A stretch of DNA of 55,205 nucleotides from Sphingomonas sp. 1F27F7B (GCF_005503355.1 NZ_SCMK01000029.1:1-55205); one strand, 5' to 3'; shown: positions 18,438-28,574, counted from the stretch's first letter. Notes: generated from the sequence alone by a model not told the origin. Numbers and translations: made by a program.

Positions 18438-19205
18438 TCAGGCGCCCAGCGCGATGGTGAGCGACAGCGCGCCGTCGATTGTCACGGTGGTGCCGGTTAT
18501 ATAGTCGGCGGCCGGCGACAGAAGGAAGGCGACCAGAGCCGCCACTTCTTCCGGCCTGCCTGCGCGGCCCCAGGGGATGGCGGCCTCCTTGGCCTTCAAC
18601 TCGGCAGGGTTGTCGAGCGCCGACTGATTCATCGGTGTCAGGATCATCCCGGGTGCGACGCCGTTCACTGCGATGCCCCTCGGCGCCAGCTCAAGTGCCA
18701 GCGTCGCGGTAAGCTGCGACAAGCCGCCCTTGGCGGAATCATAATCGGTTCCGCCGGATCGGGGCGCCTTTTCGTGGATCGACGAGATGTTGACGATTCT
18801 GCCCCTGAGCCCGCTTCCCTCCAGCCCGCGGACGAAGCGGCGGCAGGTGAGGAAGGGGCCGTAGAGATCGGATCGGACGACTCGATCGAATTGCGCGAGC
18901 TCCATCCTCGCAAGTTCGACTCCGCTCATGTTCAGCCCGGCCGAGTTCACGAGCAAGGTTGCAGCCCCGAACATTTTCTCGGCAGTCGCGAACAGGCGCT
19001 CCACTTCGCCTTCGTCTGCGACATCGGTCTGGACGGCGACGGCACGGCCGGGCCCGCCGATCGCCTCGCACACTGCCTGCGCGGCCGCGGCATCCTTGAA
19101 ATAGGTGAGCACGACGCGCGCACCGGCCGCGCCCAGCGCCCTGGCACAGGCGGCACCGATTCCCGACTCTCCGCCGGTGACGACCGCAACCCGATTTTCG
19201 AACAT
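18438..19205 (-). CDS. Short-chain dehydrogenase/reductase
   Basis: The 255-residue classical SDR has the cofactor motif TGGESGIG at residues 10-17, NSAG at 87-90, catalytic Ser141/142, and Tyr155-x3-Lys159 (YDSAK). The C-terminal PGMI-TPM and DYITGTTVTIDGA segments are typical of glucose-1-dehydrogenase and 3-oxoacyl reductase-like SDRs. ATG 19205 is chosen; longer in-frame extensions have no SDR-like sequence. It lies immediately before the GH130 gene, suggesting oxidation or reduction of a sugar released by it. Confidence 0.87.
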   Translation of the reverse strand: MFENRVAVVTGGESGIGAACARALGAAGARVVLTYFKDAAAAQAVCEAIGGPGRAVAVQTDVADEGEVERLFATAEKMFGAATLLVNSAGLNMSGVELARMELAQFDRVVRSDLYGPFLTCRRFVRGLEGSGLRGRIVNISSIHEKAPRSGGTDYDSAKGGLSQLTATLALELAPRGIAVNGVAPGMILTPMNQSALDNPAELKAKEAAIPWGRAGRPEEVAALVAFLLSPAADYITGTTVTIDGALSLTIALGA

Positions 19206-19315
19206 CGATACGCCTCGGCAATGACGAATTGTTGAAGCTGTCGAACGCTCGTCAGCGTGCTTCGGACCCAAGGATCCCCGGGCTTCGGGCAATCAACCTG
19301 GCCGGCGCCCGTTCC

Positions 19316-20512
19316 TCACTCGCCGGCGGCAAGGCGCTTCAGCACGGCCTTCGCGTTCGCATTGCCGGGATTGAGCGCAACCGATTTGCGATACATTGCG
19401 ATGGCGTCGTCCTTGCGCCCCGCCTTCAGCAGCGCCTCGCCATAGCTGTCATAGGCATTCCAGCTGTCGGGATGCAATTCGGTGTTGAGCTTGAGGACGT
19501 CGACGGCGATCGGCAGCTGGCCGGGCATCAGGCGGTAGCCCCAGTCGTTCAAATCCCTTTCCGAATGCCTGAACGCAGCCTCACGCCGGCCCGCTTCGTT
19601 TGCCGCGCCGACCGCGTGAGCCGCTGCCCGCTGCAGCAAGGCCGTGCGAACCGCCGGCGCCACGATGCGGGCATAGGCCTTGACGATCGCACTGACGATG
19701 AGCGCAGGATTGTCGCGGAAGATGTAATGGCCCGCGCCATGGGCCGTGATCCCTTCCCGGTTCGGTGCGGCGCTCGCGAACTGGCGATGGCAGTCGCGCC
19801 AGCGCTCGACATCGCCGGGATCGGGAAAGGGCGGGCGCTCCGACACCAGATCGATCGCGGGTATCGTCGCAGGAAAGGGGGTGCGCCGCATCACGTCGAC
19901 GGTTCGGGGGATATTGGCGGACTGATAATATCTGCCGAGCTCGCCCTGGGCCTTGAGCCCGGGCAGATCGCCATCGATTTCGGACATGAGCTTCCCGACA
20001 TAGGCCGGCGTGAACCAGCAGGCGTGATTGGCATCGATCAGGACGGCATAGCGGACCCGGCCGGGATGGCGCGCCGCATAGAGTGTCGAATAGAAGCCGC
20101 CATAGGAATGCGCCACCAGCACGATCTGCCGATCGTAGCCCAGCGTCTTCAAGGCGCTTTCCAGGTCGGCGACGCCGTTCAGGATGCCGTGATCCTCGAT
20201 CCGGCCGCCGGCGCGAACCTCGCTCTTGCCGAACCCTGCGCGATCATAGGCGAGGACGGGCGCCCCGGTGACGGCGGCGACCGAGGAGGCGATCTCGCCC
20301 CAGACGCCGGCATCGTCGCCGCCGCCGGCTTCGAACAGGATCGGCGTCCCGCGACCCGGGATGATGATGAAGTGGAGACGGTGGCCGCCGACATCGACCA
20401 TCCTGTCCAGCGACGTGGCGGCGCCCTGCCGGGGCGGGGCGCCCCCAGCCGACGGCGTTGCCGGAAGCAACCAGAACAGCATCGCAACCATCGCGGCGAA
20501 TCTCGATCGCAT
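19316..20512 (-). CDS. Secreted alpha/beta hydrolase with C-terminal TPR
   Basis: The 398-residue protein has a signal peptide (MLFWLLPATPSAGG), an alpha/beta-hydrolase domain with oxyanion-side ILFEAGGG, AYDRAGFGKS, nucleophile elbow AHSYGG (Ser136) and catalytic His262 in GAGHYIF, then a C-terminal TPR-like helical repeat (LKLNTELHPDSWNAYDSYGE, then AIAMYRKSVALNPGNANA). The fusion of hydrolase and TPR is a recurring arrangement in related bacteria. It sits downstream of the TonB receptor by 123 bp and may share its transcript. Confidence 0.82.
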   Translation of the reverse strand: MRSRFAAMVAMLFWLLPATPSAGGAPPRQGAATSLDRMVDVGGHRLHFIIIPGRGTPILFEAGGGDDAGVWGEIASSVAAVTGAPVLAYDRAGFGKSEVRAGGRIEDHGILNGVADLESALKTLGYDRQIVLVAHSYGGFYSTLYAARHPGRVRYAVLIDANHACWFTPAYVGKLMSEIDGDLPGLKAQGELGRYYQSANIPRTVDVMRRTPFPATIPAIDLVSERPPFPDPGDVERWRDCHRQFASAAPNREGITAHGAGHYIFRDNPALIVSAIVKAYARIVAPAVRTALLQRAAAHAVGAANEAGRREAAFRHSERDLNDWGYRLMPGQLPIAVDVLKLNTELHPDSWNAYDSYGEALLKAGRKDDAIAMYRKSVALNPGNANAKAVLKRLAAGE

Positions 20513-20635
20513 GGCGTCGCATCCTTACCTGGACGGTACGGATTGATGCCGTGCAATCGCACTTCGCGCAATTCCCGACCAGGCAATGGAACCCGCGGCG
20601 ACGATGGGGACCTTCCCCGTTCGGCCCGACAGACC

Positions 20636-23600
20636 CTAGAAGCGCTTGCTGAGCGACAGGCCGATGATGCGTGGATCGAGCGTGAAGACATTGGTGGTCA
20701 GGCCGCTGTCATCGGAATTGATGAAGGCGCCGGTTATCGGGGTCTTGTTGAAGACGTTCTTGACGTAGAATTGCAGGGCGAAGCCGGATGCGGGGCGCTC
20801 CACGGTCAGCGCCAGGTTGGTGTTGTCCCATCCGCGCAGGCGATCGTTCACCGTGTTGTAGACTCTCGCCCAGCTTGCGCCCTGCGCATAATAGTCGGCA
20901 CGGAAAGTCATCTTCCAGTCGGCGACCGGAACCGAATATTGCCCGCCGAGATTGAAGGTCCAGTGCGGCGCGTTGGGCAGTTCCTTGCCCGACAGGTCGG
21001 CATAGAATCCGCGCCCCTGATTCTGGCCGACATCGGCATAGGTCAGCGGGTCATAGACGAAGCCGCCGATGCCGCTGCCCGCCGAGCCGGGGATGAAGTT
21101 CCCCACGATGAACTCGTTCACATAGGGGCAGAAACCCGTGATCCGGATATCGACGATGTTGCCGAAGCGGCGCGGATTGGCAGCCGTCGCGGCGAGATAT
21201 TTCTCGACCAGCGCTTTGGGCGCGATGCAATTGGATGCCGTCTGGATCCACGGCTTGATCAGCATCCAGTCGTCATGACCCTGAAGCCGGTTCATGACGT
21301 CGATCGATTTCATGCCCTTGCCGATACGGGTCTTGAGCAGGCCGAGATTCGCGTTGAAGCTCAGCCGCGGCGTGGGGCGCCAGATCGATTCCAGCTCCAG
21401 CCCGTAGTTGGTCGCGTTGAAATTCTCGTTCTTCGTGGCGCGGTCGATGATCTGTGAAACCTGATAATCCTTGTAGTCGTAGAAGAAGGCCGTCGCGTTC
21501 AGCGTCAGCTTGCCGCCGGCCAGGCTGTTCTTGGTGCCGATCTCCAGCGCATTGACATATTCGGGACGGAAGCGCGCGTCGTGGGTGAAGGAACCGATGG
21601 CCTGCGGATCGAAGCCGATCCCCGGCGAATTGGTGCCGCCGGCCTTGTAGCCCCGCGCATAGGATGCGTAGATGAGGGTATCGTCGGTGAACGACAGCCG
21701 CGGCTTCCAGTCCACCACCAACCGCCCGGTCAGCGCGCCCCATTTCTGGCGGATGTCGGGCGAGGCCGGATAGCCGCTATTGACCAGCCCGACGCCCAGC
21801 AAGCCCGGCGTCAGCAGCAGCTGGCTCGGATAGGGCGTGGTGACCTTGATGTCGCGCGTATAGCGCAGGCCCGCAGTGAGCTTCAGAGTGGGCGCGGCCT
21901 TCCAATAGACTTCGCCGAAGCCGGCCCAGGACTGGGTATTGGCCCGATTGCGGCTGCGGAAATAATTGTGGCCGTCGCCGTCGATCCGGCCGATCGGATT
22001 CGGATCGGCATAGATGCAGGCGAAGCCCGCGTTCAAATAGGGAGGCGTGGTTACGCCCTTCCGGCAGAGGTCGCTCGGCGGCACGTCGGGACTGGCGCGA
22101 AGCACGCCGCCGTTGATCACCGATGCGATCAGCGAGAAAGTGTTGCTGAACAGGAAATAGTCTTCGTCGACGTCGAATTTCAGATAATTTACGCCGACGT
22201 TGAAATTCAGCTTTCCGGCGAAGGAGGATTGCAGCCGCATCTCCTGCGACCATTGAGAGCTCTTGGCCCGCACCAGGTCGACGGCGAGATATTTGTTCGA
22301 GCAGCCGAGCTGCGGATCGCAGAAGCTGCCGCCCGGCAGGAGATTGGTGTTCCCGGTGGGAGAGAGCAGGGACGTGTCGTTGAAGACCGGCAGGGACTGG
22401 AAGCGCGCATAATCCTGGGTCGAGTAATAATTGTCGCGTGACCATCCCGTCTGCGACACCAGCTTCAGCCCGTCGTCCAACCCCATTTCGAAATTGAACT
22501 GCGCGATGTCGTTCTTCGCCCGGAAGCGAGGATCATAGGTAGTCGCAATCTCGCGCAGATCGTGCGATTGGACCGCACCGGCAAAGGGATCGGTTCCGAA
22601 CGGAATGGCAAAGACCGCGGCGTTCGCATTCGTGAACCCGACCACTCCGGTGATGCCGACGCTGGCGGCGACGACGTTCGGCAGGCTGGCGCCGTTGGGA
22701 ACCCCGAACGCGCCATCGTCATAGAGCGACCCGGGCCGGCACCCCTGGCTGAAGAAGCCGCGATTCTGAGGATAGATCGAAACGCCGTCGAGCGCAGTGG
22801 GCGAGGGATCGTTGTGGCACAGCTGCTTGCCGGTCCGCGAGCGGTCGTCGTCTTCGGAGAAATGCTCCCAGATCAGGCTGACGGTGAGGCGGGACGATGG
22901 CTGCCAGAAGATCGATCCGCGCGCACCCCACAGGTCGCGGCCGTTCACCCGGCGCTGGGTCGCGATGTTGTAGTCATAGCCGTCGCGAGAGGTCCAGGCG
23001 CCGGCCGCCCTGACGGCAAGCGTATCGGTGAGGGGTATGTTCAGCATTCCGCTCGCGCGCATCGTCGCATAGTTGCCGGTCTCCAGCTTGAGCGAGCCGG
23101 CGAGCCGATCGGGATCGGCCAGAGTCGGGATCATGTTGACCACCCCGGCAGTTGCGTTGCGGCCATAAAGCGTGCCCTGCGGCCCGCGCAGCACCTCGAC
23201 GCGCTGGACGTCGAAATACTCCTGCTCGAACAATCTGTTGCGGACCATCGGCATCGAATTGAAGCTGATCGCGACTGCCGGGTCGGTCGTCACCGACAGC
23301 GCCTGGGTGCCGATCCCGCGGATCTGGAAATTGTAGCTGGCGAAATTGGTCTTGGTGAAGCTGACGTTCGGCGTGCCGCGCAGCAGCTCCGATCCGCCCT
23401 CGATCTTCTGATCGTCCAGCGACTTGGCCGAGAAGACCGAAATGGCGATGGGGACGTCCTGGATCTTCTCCCTGGCCTTTTGCGCCGTCACGATGATATC
23501 CGCCTCGGCCGGCTGATCCTGCGCGCTGCCGATGCCGTCGGCTCCCGCGCCGGATTGCGACGCCGGTTCGATGAGGATCGCTCCCGAGGATGTCGGGCGG

Positions 23601-23881
23601 GCGCGCAGGCCGGATCCGACCAGCAGCCGCTGCAGCACCTCGACGATGGAATAGCTTCCCCGCACCGCAGGCGCCTTGCGCGACCGGACGAGATCCGCGT
23701 TGAACTCGATCTCGCGGTGGCTCTGGATGGCCGCGCGGTTCAGCGCCGCGCCCAGATCCTGCGCGGGAATGTCGAAATCCGTCCTGGGATCGCCCTGCGC
23801 CGCAGCCGGTGCCGAAATCCACAATGAAGCGCAACCGGCAAGAGCCACGGCCCTTGCGCACAGCCCGATGCGACGTGCCAT
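20636..23881 (-). CDS. TonB-dependent transducer with STN domain (FecA-type)
   Basis: The protein has about 1081 residues. After the signal peptide comes a secretin/TonB N-terminal (STN) domain, residues about 34-106 (FDIPAQDLGAALNRAA to GAILIEPA), which marks receptors that signal to an anti-sigma factor. A TonB-box-like ADIIVTAQ (about 127-134), plug (QDVPIAISVFSAKSL, VEVLRGPQGTLYGRNATAGV) and barrel ending GLSLSKRF follow. ATG 23881 is chosen over a TTG at 23899 because the ribosome-binding GGAGG lies between them. With the FecR and sigma-factor genes upstream it forms a complete surface-signalling set; the ligand is unknown, but a glycan is plausible given the downstream GH130. Confidence 0.92.
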   Translation of the reverse strand: MARRIGLCARAVALAGCASLWISAPAAAQGDPRTDFDIPAQDLGAALNRAAIQSHREIEFNADLVRSRKAPAVRGSYSIVEVLQRLLVGSGLRARPTSSGAILIEPASQSGAGADGIGSAQDQPAEADIIVTAQKAREKIQDVPIAISVFSAKSLDDQKIEGGSELLRGTPNVSFTKTNFASYNFQIRGIGTQALSVTTDPAVAISFNSMPMVRNRLFEQEYFDVQRVEVLRGPQGTLYGRNATAGVVNMIPTLADPDRLAGSLKLETGNYATMRASGMLNIPLTDTLAVRAAGAWTSRDGYDYNIATQRRVNGRDLWGARGSIFWQPSSRLTVSLIWEHFSEDDDRSRTGKQLCHNDPSPTALDGVSIYPQNRGFFSQGCRPGSLYDDGAFGVPNGASLPNVVAASVGITGVVGFTNANAAVFAIPFGTDPFAGAVQSHDLREIATTYDPRFRAKNDIAQFNFEMGLDDGLKLVSQTGWSRDNYYSTQDYARFQSLPVFNDTSLLSPTGNTNLLPGGSFCDPQLGCSNKYLAVDLVRAKSSQWSQEMRLQSSFAGKLNFNVGVNYLKFDVDEDYFLFSNTFSLIASVINGGVLRASPDVPPSDLCRKGVTTPPYLNAGFACIYADPNPIGRIDGDGHNYFRSRNRANTQSWAGFGEVYWKAAPTLKLTAGLRYTRDIKVTTPYPSQLLLTPGLLGVGLVNSGYPASPDIRQKWGALTGRLVVDWKPRLSFTDDTLIYASYARGYKAGGTNSPGIGFDPQAIGSFTHDARFRPEYVNALEIGTKNSLAGGKLTLNATAFFYDYKDYQVSQIIDRATKNENFNATNYGLELESIWRPTPRLSFNANLGLLKTRIGKGMKSIDVMNRLQGHDDWMLIKPWIQTASNCIAPKALVEKYLAATAANPRRFGNIVDIRITGFCPYVNEFIVGNFIPGSAGSGIGGFVYDPLTYADVGQNQGRGFYADLSGKELPNAPHWTFNLGGQYSVPVADWKMTFRADYYAQGASWARVYNTVNDRLRGWDNTNLALTVERPASGFALQFYVKNVFNKTPITGAFINSDDSGLTTNVFTLDPRIIGLSLSKRF

Positions 23882-23967
23882 CGATATCCTCCCCTCCAAG
23901 GGCGCCGTTATCGGCTGCCGATTTCAGGGACGCATGCGAGCCGGGAACCCGTAACCTCGCTGTCATT

Positions 23968-25026
23968 TTATTCGGACGGAGGCAGCAAGAGCGGGTTGCC
24001 CCGCGCGTCGTGCGCCACGCGGAGATGGAAGACTTCCGACATCGATTCCGCGAAATGCTGCGAATCGCCGGTCCTGAAGACGCCGCTGACCCTGAGGCTT
24101 GCGATCTTCGGATCGCCCAGACCGATGGGTCGCGCGGTATAGCGGTTCATTTCGGCAATTGCCTGCCCCAGCGGCATATCATTGAACGACAAGGTTCCCG
24201 AGGTCCAGCTGGCCGCGCTCTCCGCTTCCGATGTGGACACGCGCAGCGAGCCGGGCCGGACGGAGTCGAAGAGCTCGCCGGCGGTCATGGTGACTTCGCC
24301 CGACCGGCGATCGAGCATGGCGGAGCCGGCGGCCTTCAGCCTGGCCACGCGGACGACGCCTTCGATGAGCGCAACGCTCGTCTTCGGGATCCGGCCGCCA
24401 TCTTCTATCCGGACATTGAATCGCGTGCCCACCGCCGTCACGCGCTGCGTACCGGCATAGACCCGGAACGGCGTCGGCCGGTGCTTGGCGACGACGAACA
24501 GCGCCTGGCCCTTCAGCAGCCGGATCCCCCGCTCCTTGCCGGTATAGGCGATGCGCATCGCACTGTCGGTATCCAGCACCGCCAGGGAGCCGTCAGGCAG
24601 CGCGACTTCGGCGCGGCCCCCGACGGTGGTTCGATAGAGCGCGCCCGCCGCGTCGCCGGCGGCTATTCCGTTGCGATGCGTCAGTCCGGGGTGGATCAGG
24701 CCGAGAACGACGATCGGGATGAGGACGACAAGCAGCAATGCAGCCGCGACCGCCACGCCGAACATCGGCCCGCGATGGTCCGGCCGGGCCTGCAGCGCCA
24801 GCGAGCGCATCGCCAGCAATTCCTCGTCGGCGGCATTGTCGGCAACCGTTTGCAGCGCCGCGCTCACGTCATCCCAGGCTGCCTGGTGACGCGGATCGTC
24901 CGCGAGCCACGCCTCCAGGCGCGCGCGGTCCGCGGCGCCCGACGCGCCATTCTCGCCCCGCAGAAACCAGCTGGCCGCGATTTCGTGCGGCGACATCTTC
25001 GGCGCTTCGCGCTGGAAATGGCTCAT
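23968..25026 (-). CDS. fecR: FecR-family anti-sigma factor
   Basis: The 352-residue protein has an N-terminal cytoplasmic domain of the DUF4880 type (ASWFLRGENG, RLEAWLADDPRHQAAWDDV), one transmembrane helix near residues 88-110 (VAVAAALLLVVLIPIVVLGL), and a periplasmic FecR domain (LPDGSLAVLDTDSAMRIAY, VYAGTQRVTAVGTRFNVRI). It transmits the receptor signal to the sigma factor. Its start overlaps the sigma gene stop (ATGA). Whether it is an iron sensor is not implied by the name. Confidence 0.9.
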   Translation of the reverse strand: MSHFQREAPKMSPHEIAASWFLRGENGASGAADRARLEAWLADDPRHQAAWDDVSAALQTVADNAADEELLAMRSLALQARPDHRGPMFGVAVAAALLLVVLIPIVVLGLIHPGLTHRNGIAAGDAAGALYRTTVGGRAEVALPDGSLAVLDTDSAMRIAYTGKERGIRLLKGQALFVVAKHRPTPFRVYAGTQRVTAVGTRFNVRIEDGGRIPKTSVALIEGVVRVARLKAAGSAMLDRRSGEVTMTAGELFDSVRPGSLRVSTSEAESAASWTSGTLSFNDMPLGQAIAEMNRYTARPIGLGDPKIASLRVSGVFRTGDSQHFAESMSEVFHLRVAHDARGNPLLLPPSE

Positions 25027-25562
25027 GATCGCCGCCCCGCTCTTTCACCGAGATAGACGATGGCCCTGTGCAGATGCTTCTCCACCGTGTTGAGTGAGAC
25101 GCCGAGCTGGCGCGCGATCTCGGTCTGCTTCCTCTGCTCGAGCCTCGCCAGGACGAAGATCGTGCGGGTGCGCTCGGGAAGTTCCTTCAACGCCACGACG
25201 ACGGCGCGCAGGGCTTCCCGCCCCTCGCAGATGGTTTCCGGGTCGAGGTCCAGCGGCGCATGTCGAACATCATCGAACAGCTCGTGCCGGTCATTTGCGC
25301 GGACGGTGGCGCGGCGATGCAGGTCCGTCGCTACATTCGCCGCCGTTGCGAAGATATAGCTCTCGGGCCGGTGCACTTCATCGGCGAGCGCCTTGCGCTT
25401 GCTCAACCGGACGAAGACTTCCTGCACGGCATCTTCGGCATCGAGCGGCGCAACGCCTCGCCGCCGGAAATAGCGGATCAACGTCGATCGATACTGCCGC
25501 GCCAGATCATCGACCACGTGGCGATCGACATCCAGGCTTCGGATCGAGCTCTTGCCTTTCAT
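25023..25562 (-). CDS. ECF sigma factor (FecI-type)
   Basis: The 179-residue protein has sigma region 2 (LIRYFRRRGVAPLDAEDAVQ, EVFVRL, YIFATAANVATD) and region 4 helix-turn-helix (QTEIARQLGVSLNTVEKHLH). ATG 25562 is chosen since upstream in-frame sequence is not sigma-like. It is the first gene of sigma - FecR - receptor, so it probably activates the receptor gene and the genes behind it. The 235 bp to the divergent DUF1800 gene should contain both promoters. Confidence 0.92.
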   Translation of the reverse strand: MKGKSSIRSLDVDRHVVDDLARQYRSTLIRYFRRRGVAPLDAEDAVQEVFVRLSKRKALADEVHRPESYIFATAANVATDLHRRATVRANDRHELFDDVRHAPLDLDPETICEGREALRAVVVALKELPERTRTIFVLARLEQRKQTEIARQLGVSLNTVEKHLHRAIVYLGERAGRRS

Positions 25563-25797
25563 GGACGGATGATCAGCATTTTTCGGCGCCCCGATATCAG
25601 GAGATTCTATCGCAGGGACGTCCGCTGGCGCAAATGCCGTAAGGGATTGCCACGGACAGACGCCGCTATCGCCAGACAGCACCGGTTCATTTTGGAAGGC
25701 GCATGTCGAATGAAGCGGATCGCGCCAGTGACGCTTGTCGGCCTTCCGGGCTCAACGGGTTCGTTGCATTGGCCGATCGTTCAGGAATCATCGGCAG

Positions 25798-27312
25798 ATG
25801 ACGAGAGTTCAGCTCAGCATTCCTGCGGTCGCGATGGCGCTGTGCGCCTTGTCGGTGCCGTCGCAGGGGAGATCGATCGGCACCGTTGACAAGCTGACCT
25901 GGGCCGACAGGCTGACATGGGGCAAGGAAACATCGGCATTCGGCGTTGATGCCGTGCCCGGCACGGGTCATTGGCTGGACGCGCAGCTGCGCGAAGCGTC
26001 GGTAGCCTCGCCTCCCGATGTCCAGCGTCAAGTCGACGCCATGCGCATCGCGCGCGAACCGTTGGCGCAGTTGGTCGTCGATGAGGACGCCGCCAATCGC
26101 GCGGCCAATGCGTTGATCGACCCCGCCCAGCGCAAGGCGGCGCGGGACGCCTATCAGAAGGACATGAACGCACTGGCCGACGAGGCCCGCACGCGATCGA
26201 TCCTGCGTGCACTCTACGCCCCCGACCAGCTGCGCGAGCAGATGACCTGGTTCTGGTTCAATCATTTCAACGTCTACGCGCCAAAGCGCGACATCCGGGC
26301 GATGGTCGGCGACTATGAGGACACGATCCATACCCATGCGCTAGGCAAGTTCCGCGACCTGCTCGAAGCGACGCTGCGTCATCCGGCGATGCTGCGCTAT
26401 CTCGACAACGACCAGAATTCGGCAGGGCACATCAACGAGAATTATGCGCGCGAGCTCATGGAGCTTCATACGATGGGCGTTAACTCCGGCTACACTCAGC
26501 AGGACGTGCAGGAACTGGCGCGAATCCTGACGGGCGTCGGAGTCGATCTCAAGCCGGACACGCCCAAGCTGAAGCCGCAATGGCAACCGCTCTACGTTCG
26601 CGCCGGCCTGTTCGAGTTCAATCCCGCGCGCCACGACTTCGGCGACAAGCATCTTCTGGGACATGCGATCAAGGGGCGCGGCTTTGCGGAAGTCGAGGAA
26701 GCGCTCGACCTGATCGCCTCTTCACCGGCAACCGCGCATCACGTCTCGCTGCGGATCGCCACATATTTCATGGGCGACGCGCCGCCGGCCGCCGTCGTGG
26801 CGCGGATGGAGCGGACGTTTCGGCGCAGCGACGGCGACATCGCCCAGGTGCTGCGCGCGATGATCGAGTCCCCCGCGTTCAAGACCTCGCTCGGCACGGC
26901 GTTCAAGGATCCGGCCCATTACGCGATATCGGCCGTGCGCTATGCCTATGGCGATCGGGTGATCCTCAACGCACAACCGATAATCGGCTGGCTCAACCGG
27001 ATGGGCGAGGGCCTGTACAATCACGAAACGCCCGATGGCTATGACATGCAGTCGAGCGCCTGGTCGGGGCCGGGCCAGATGGCGACAAGGTTCGACATCG
27101 CGCGTCAGATCGGTGGCGGCTCCGCCGGTCTCTTTCGCCCGCCCGGCGCCTCTGCCGACCAGCCGGCGTTTCCGCAATTGCAGAACGCGCTCTATTTCGG
27201 CGGGCTCGATGCGACACTTCATCAGCCGACGCGCGATGCGCTTGCCAGGGCGACGTCGCCCCAGGAGTGGAATGCGCTGTTCCTCTCCTCCCCCGAATTC
27301 ATGCTCCGTTGA
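25798..27312 (+). CDS. DUF1800-family exported protein
   Basis: About 504 residues. A short N-terminal export signal (LSIPAVAMALCALSVPSQG) precedes the DUF1800 core: DRLTWG, LREQMTWFWFNHFNV, NENYARELMELHTMGVNSGY, VQELARILTGVG, the conserved HDFGDKHLLG segment and LRAMIESPAFK. Such proteins are nearly always paired with a DUF1501 protein, as here (18 bp downstream). Molecular role is unknown. ATG 25798 is preferred over 25735, which would place a non-secretory stretch before the signal. Confidence 0.87.
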   Translation: MTRVQLSIPAVAMALCALSVPSQGRSIGTVDKLTWADRLTWGKETSAFGVDAVPGTGHWLDAQLREASVASPPDVQRQVDAMRIAREPLAQLVVDEDAANRAANALIDPAQRKAARDAYQKDMNALADEARTRSILRALYAPDQLREQMTWFWFNHFNVYAPKRDIRAMVGDYEDTIHTHALGKFRDLLEATLRHPAMLRYLDNDQNSAGHINENYARELMELHTMGVNSGYTQQDVQELARILTGVGVDLKPDTPKLKPQWQPLYVRAGLFEFNPARHDFGDKHLLGHAIKGRGFAEVEEALDLIASSPATAHHVSLRIATYFMGDAPPAAVVARMERTFRRSDGDIAQVLRAMIESPAFKTSLGTAFKDPAHYAISAVRYAYGDRVILNAQPIIGWLNRMGEGLYNHETPDGYDMQSSAWSGPGQMATRFDIARQIGGGSAGLFRPPGASADQPAFPQLQNALYFGGLDATLHQPTRDALARATSPQEWNALFLSSPEFMLR

Positions 27313-27330
27313 ACAGCGGGAGATGCCTCG

Positions 27331-28536
27331 ATGCTGCCGATCCACCGCCGCGACTTTCTCAGGGGCGGCGCCGCGCTTGCGCCGCTGGTCATTGCCGGCC
27401 GCGCCTTCGCCGCGCCGCAGGCCGGCAGCCGGCTCCTCGTCGTCTTCCTGCGGGGCGCCTATGACGCGACCAGCATCATTGTCCCCTCGAGCAGTGATTT
27501 CTACTATCAGTCGCGCCCGACGATCGCGCTGGCCAAGCCCGGTTCCGCCGATCCAAAGGCAGCGCTCGCGCTCGACGCCGACTGGAGCCTGCACCCCGCG
27601 CTCAAGGATAGCATCCTGCCCTTGTGGCAACAGCGCCAGATCGCGTTCGTGCCGTTCGCCGGCACCGACGACCTCAGCCGCAGCCATTTCGAAACGCAGG
27701 ATACGATAGAACTGGGCCAGCCCGTCGGCGGGTCGCGCAACTATGGTTCCGGTTTTCTGGCCCGGCTGGCGCAGATGCTGGGCAAGGACGACCGGCCGAT
27801 CGCGTTCACCGATCAATTGCCGTTGTGCTTCCGCGGCGATCCCGCGCCGGTGCCCAACCTGGCACTCGCGAATGTCGGAAAGCCGATCGACCAGCGCCAA
27901 ATGGCCATGATCGAGTCGATGTACGGCAAGAAGGGCCAGCTCGCGCAATCGGTCGCCGCGGGATTCCACGTGCGCGAAACTGTGTTCAAGACCCTCGACG
28001 AGGAGATGAAGGCGGCTGGGCGTGGTGCCGTGAGCAGCAAGGGGTTCGAACTGTCGGCGCGACGCATCGGCACGCTGATGCGCGACCAGTTCAACCTGGC
28101 GTTCGTCGATGTCGGCGGATGGGACACGCACGTCAACCAGGGCAACGCGACTGGCTATCTGGCCGACCGGATCGGCGAACTCGGGCGCGGACTGGCCGGC
28201 TTTGTCGATGCGATCGGACCAAATGCCTGGCGATCGACCACCATCGTCGTCGTCTCCGAATTCGGCCGCACCTTCCGGGAGAATGGCGACAAGGGCACCG
28301 ATCATGGCCATGGCAGCATCTATTGGGTGATGGGCGGCGGCGTTTCGGGCGGGCGGATGGCGGGCGCGCAAGTGGCGCTGTCGGCAGCGACGCTCAACCA
28401 GGCGCGAGACCTGCCGGTGCTTACCGACTACCGCGCCCTGATCGGCGGGCTGGTAGCGCGGCAATATGGGCTGTCGGCCGATAGAATGGCGGCCGTCTTT
28501 CCCCGTGCGCAGCCGGCCGATCTGAGGCTGGTCTGA
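27331..28536 (+). CDS. DUF1501-family Tat-exported protein
   Basis: The 401-residue protein starts with a clear twin-arginine signal (HRRDFLRGGAALAPLVIAG). The DUF1501 domain shows FLRGAYDATSIIVP, SHFETQDTIELG, DVGGWDTHVNQGNATGYLAD and VVVSEFGRTFRENGDKGTDH, the alkaline-phosphatase/sulfatase-like metal-site pattern of this family. It follows the DUF1800 gene at 18 bp in one operon. Function of the pair is unknown. Confidence 0.9.
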   Translation: MLPIHRRDFLRGGAALAPLVIAGRAFAAPQAGSRLLVVFLRGAYDATSIIVPSSSDFYYQSRPTIALAKPGSADPKAALALDADWSLHPALKDSILPLWQQRQIAFVPFAGTDDLSRSHFETQDTIELGQPVGGSRNYGSGFLARLAQMLGKDDRPIAFTDQLPLCFRGDPAPVPNLALANVGKPIDQRQMAMIESMYGKKGQLAQSVAAGFHVRETVFKTLDEEMKAAGRGAVSSKGFELSARRIGTLMRDQFNLAFVDVGGWDTHVNQGNATGYLADRIGELGRGLAGFVDAIGPNAWRSTTIVVVSEFGRTFRENGDKGTDHGHGSIYWVMGGGVSGGRMAGAQVALSAATLNQARDLPVLTDYRALIGGLVARQYGLSADRMAAVFPRAQPADLRLV

Positions 28537-28544
28537 CGACACCC

Positions 28545-28574
28545 CGAAGGGAGGCGTTGTTCGCCTCGCCTTCG
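28545..28574. terminator. Hairpin between convergent genes
   Basis: CGAAGGGAGGCG pairs with CGCCTCGCCTTCG (one bulged C) across a 5-nt loop TTGTT, just after the DUF1501 stop and before the convergent hydrolase gene. Confidence 0.5.

Noticed and set aside
19229..21457. 742-codon plus-strand frame
   Set aside because: Covers two well-supported minus-strand genes and has antisense composition.
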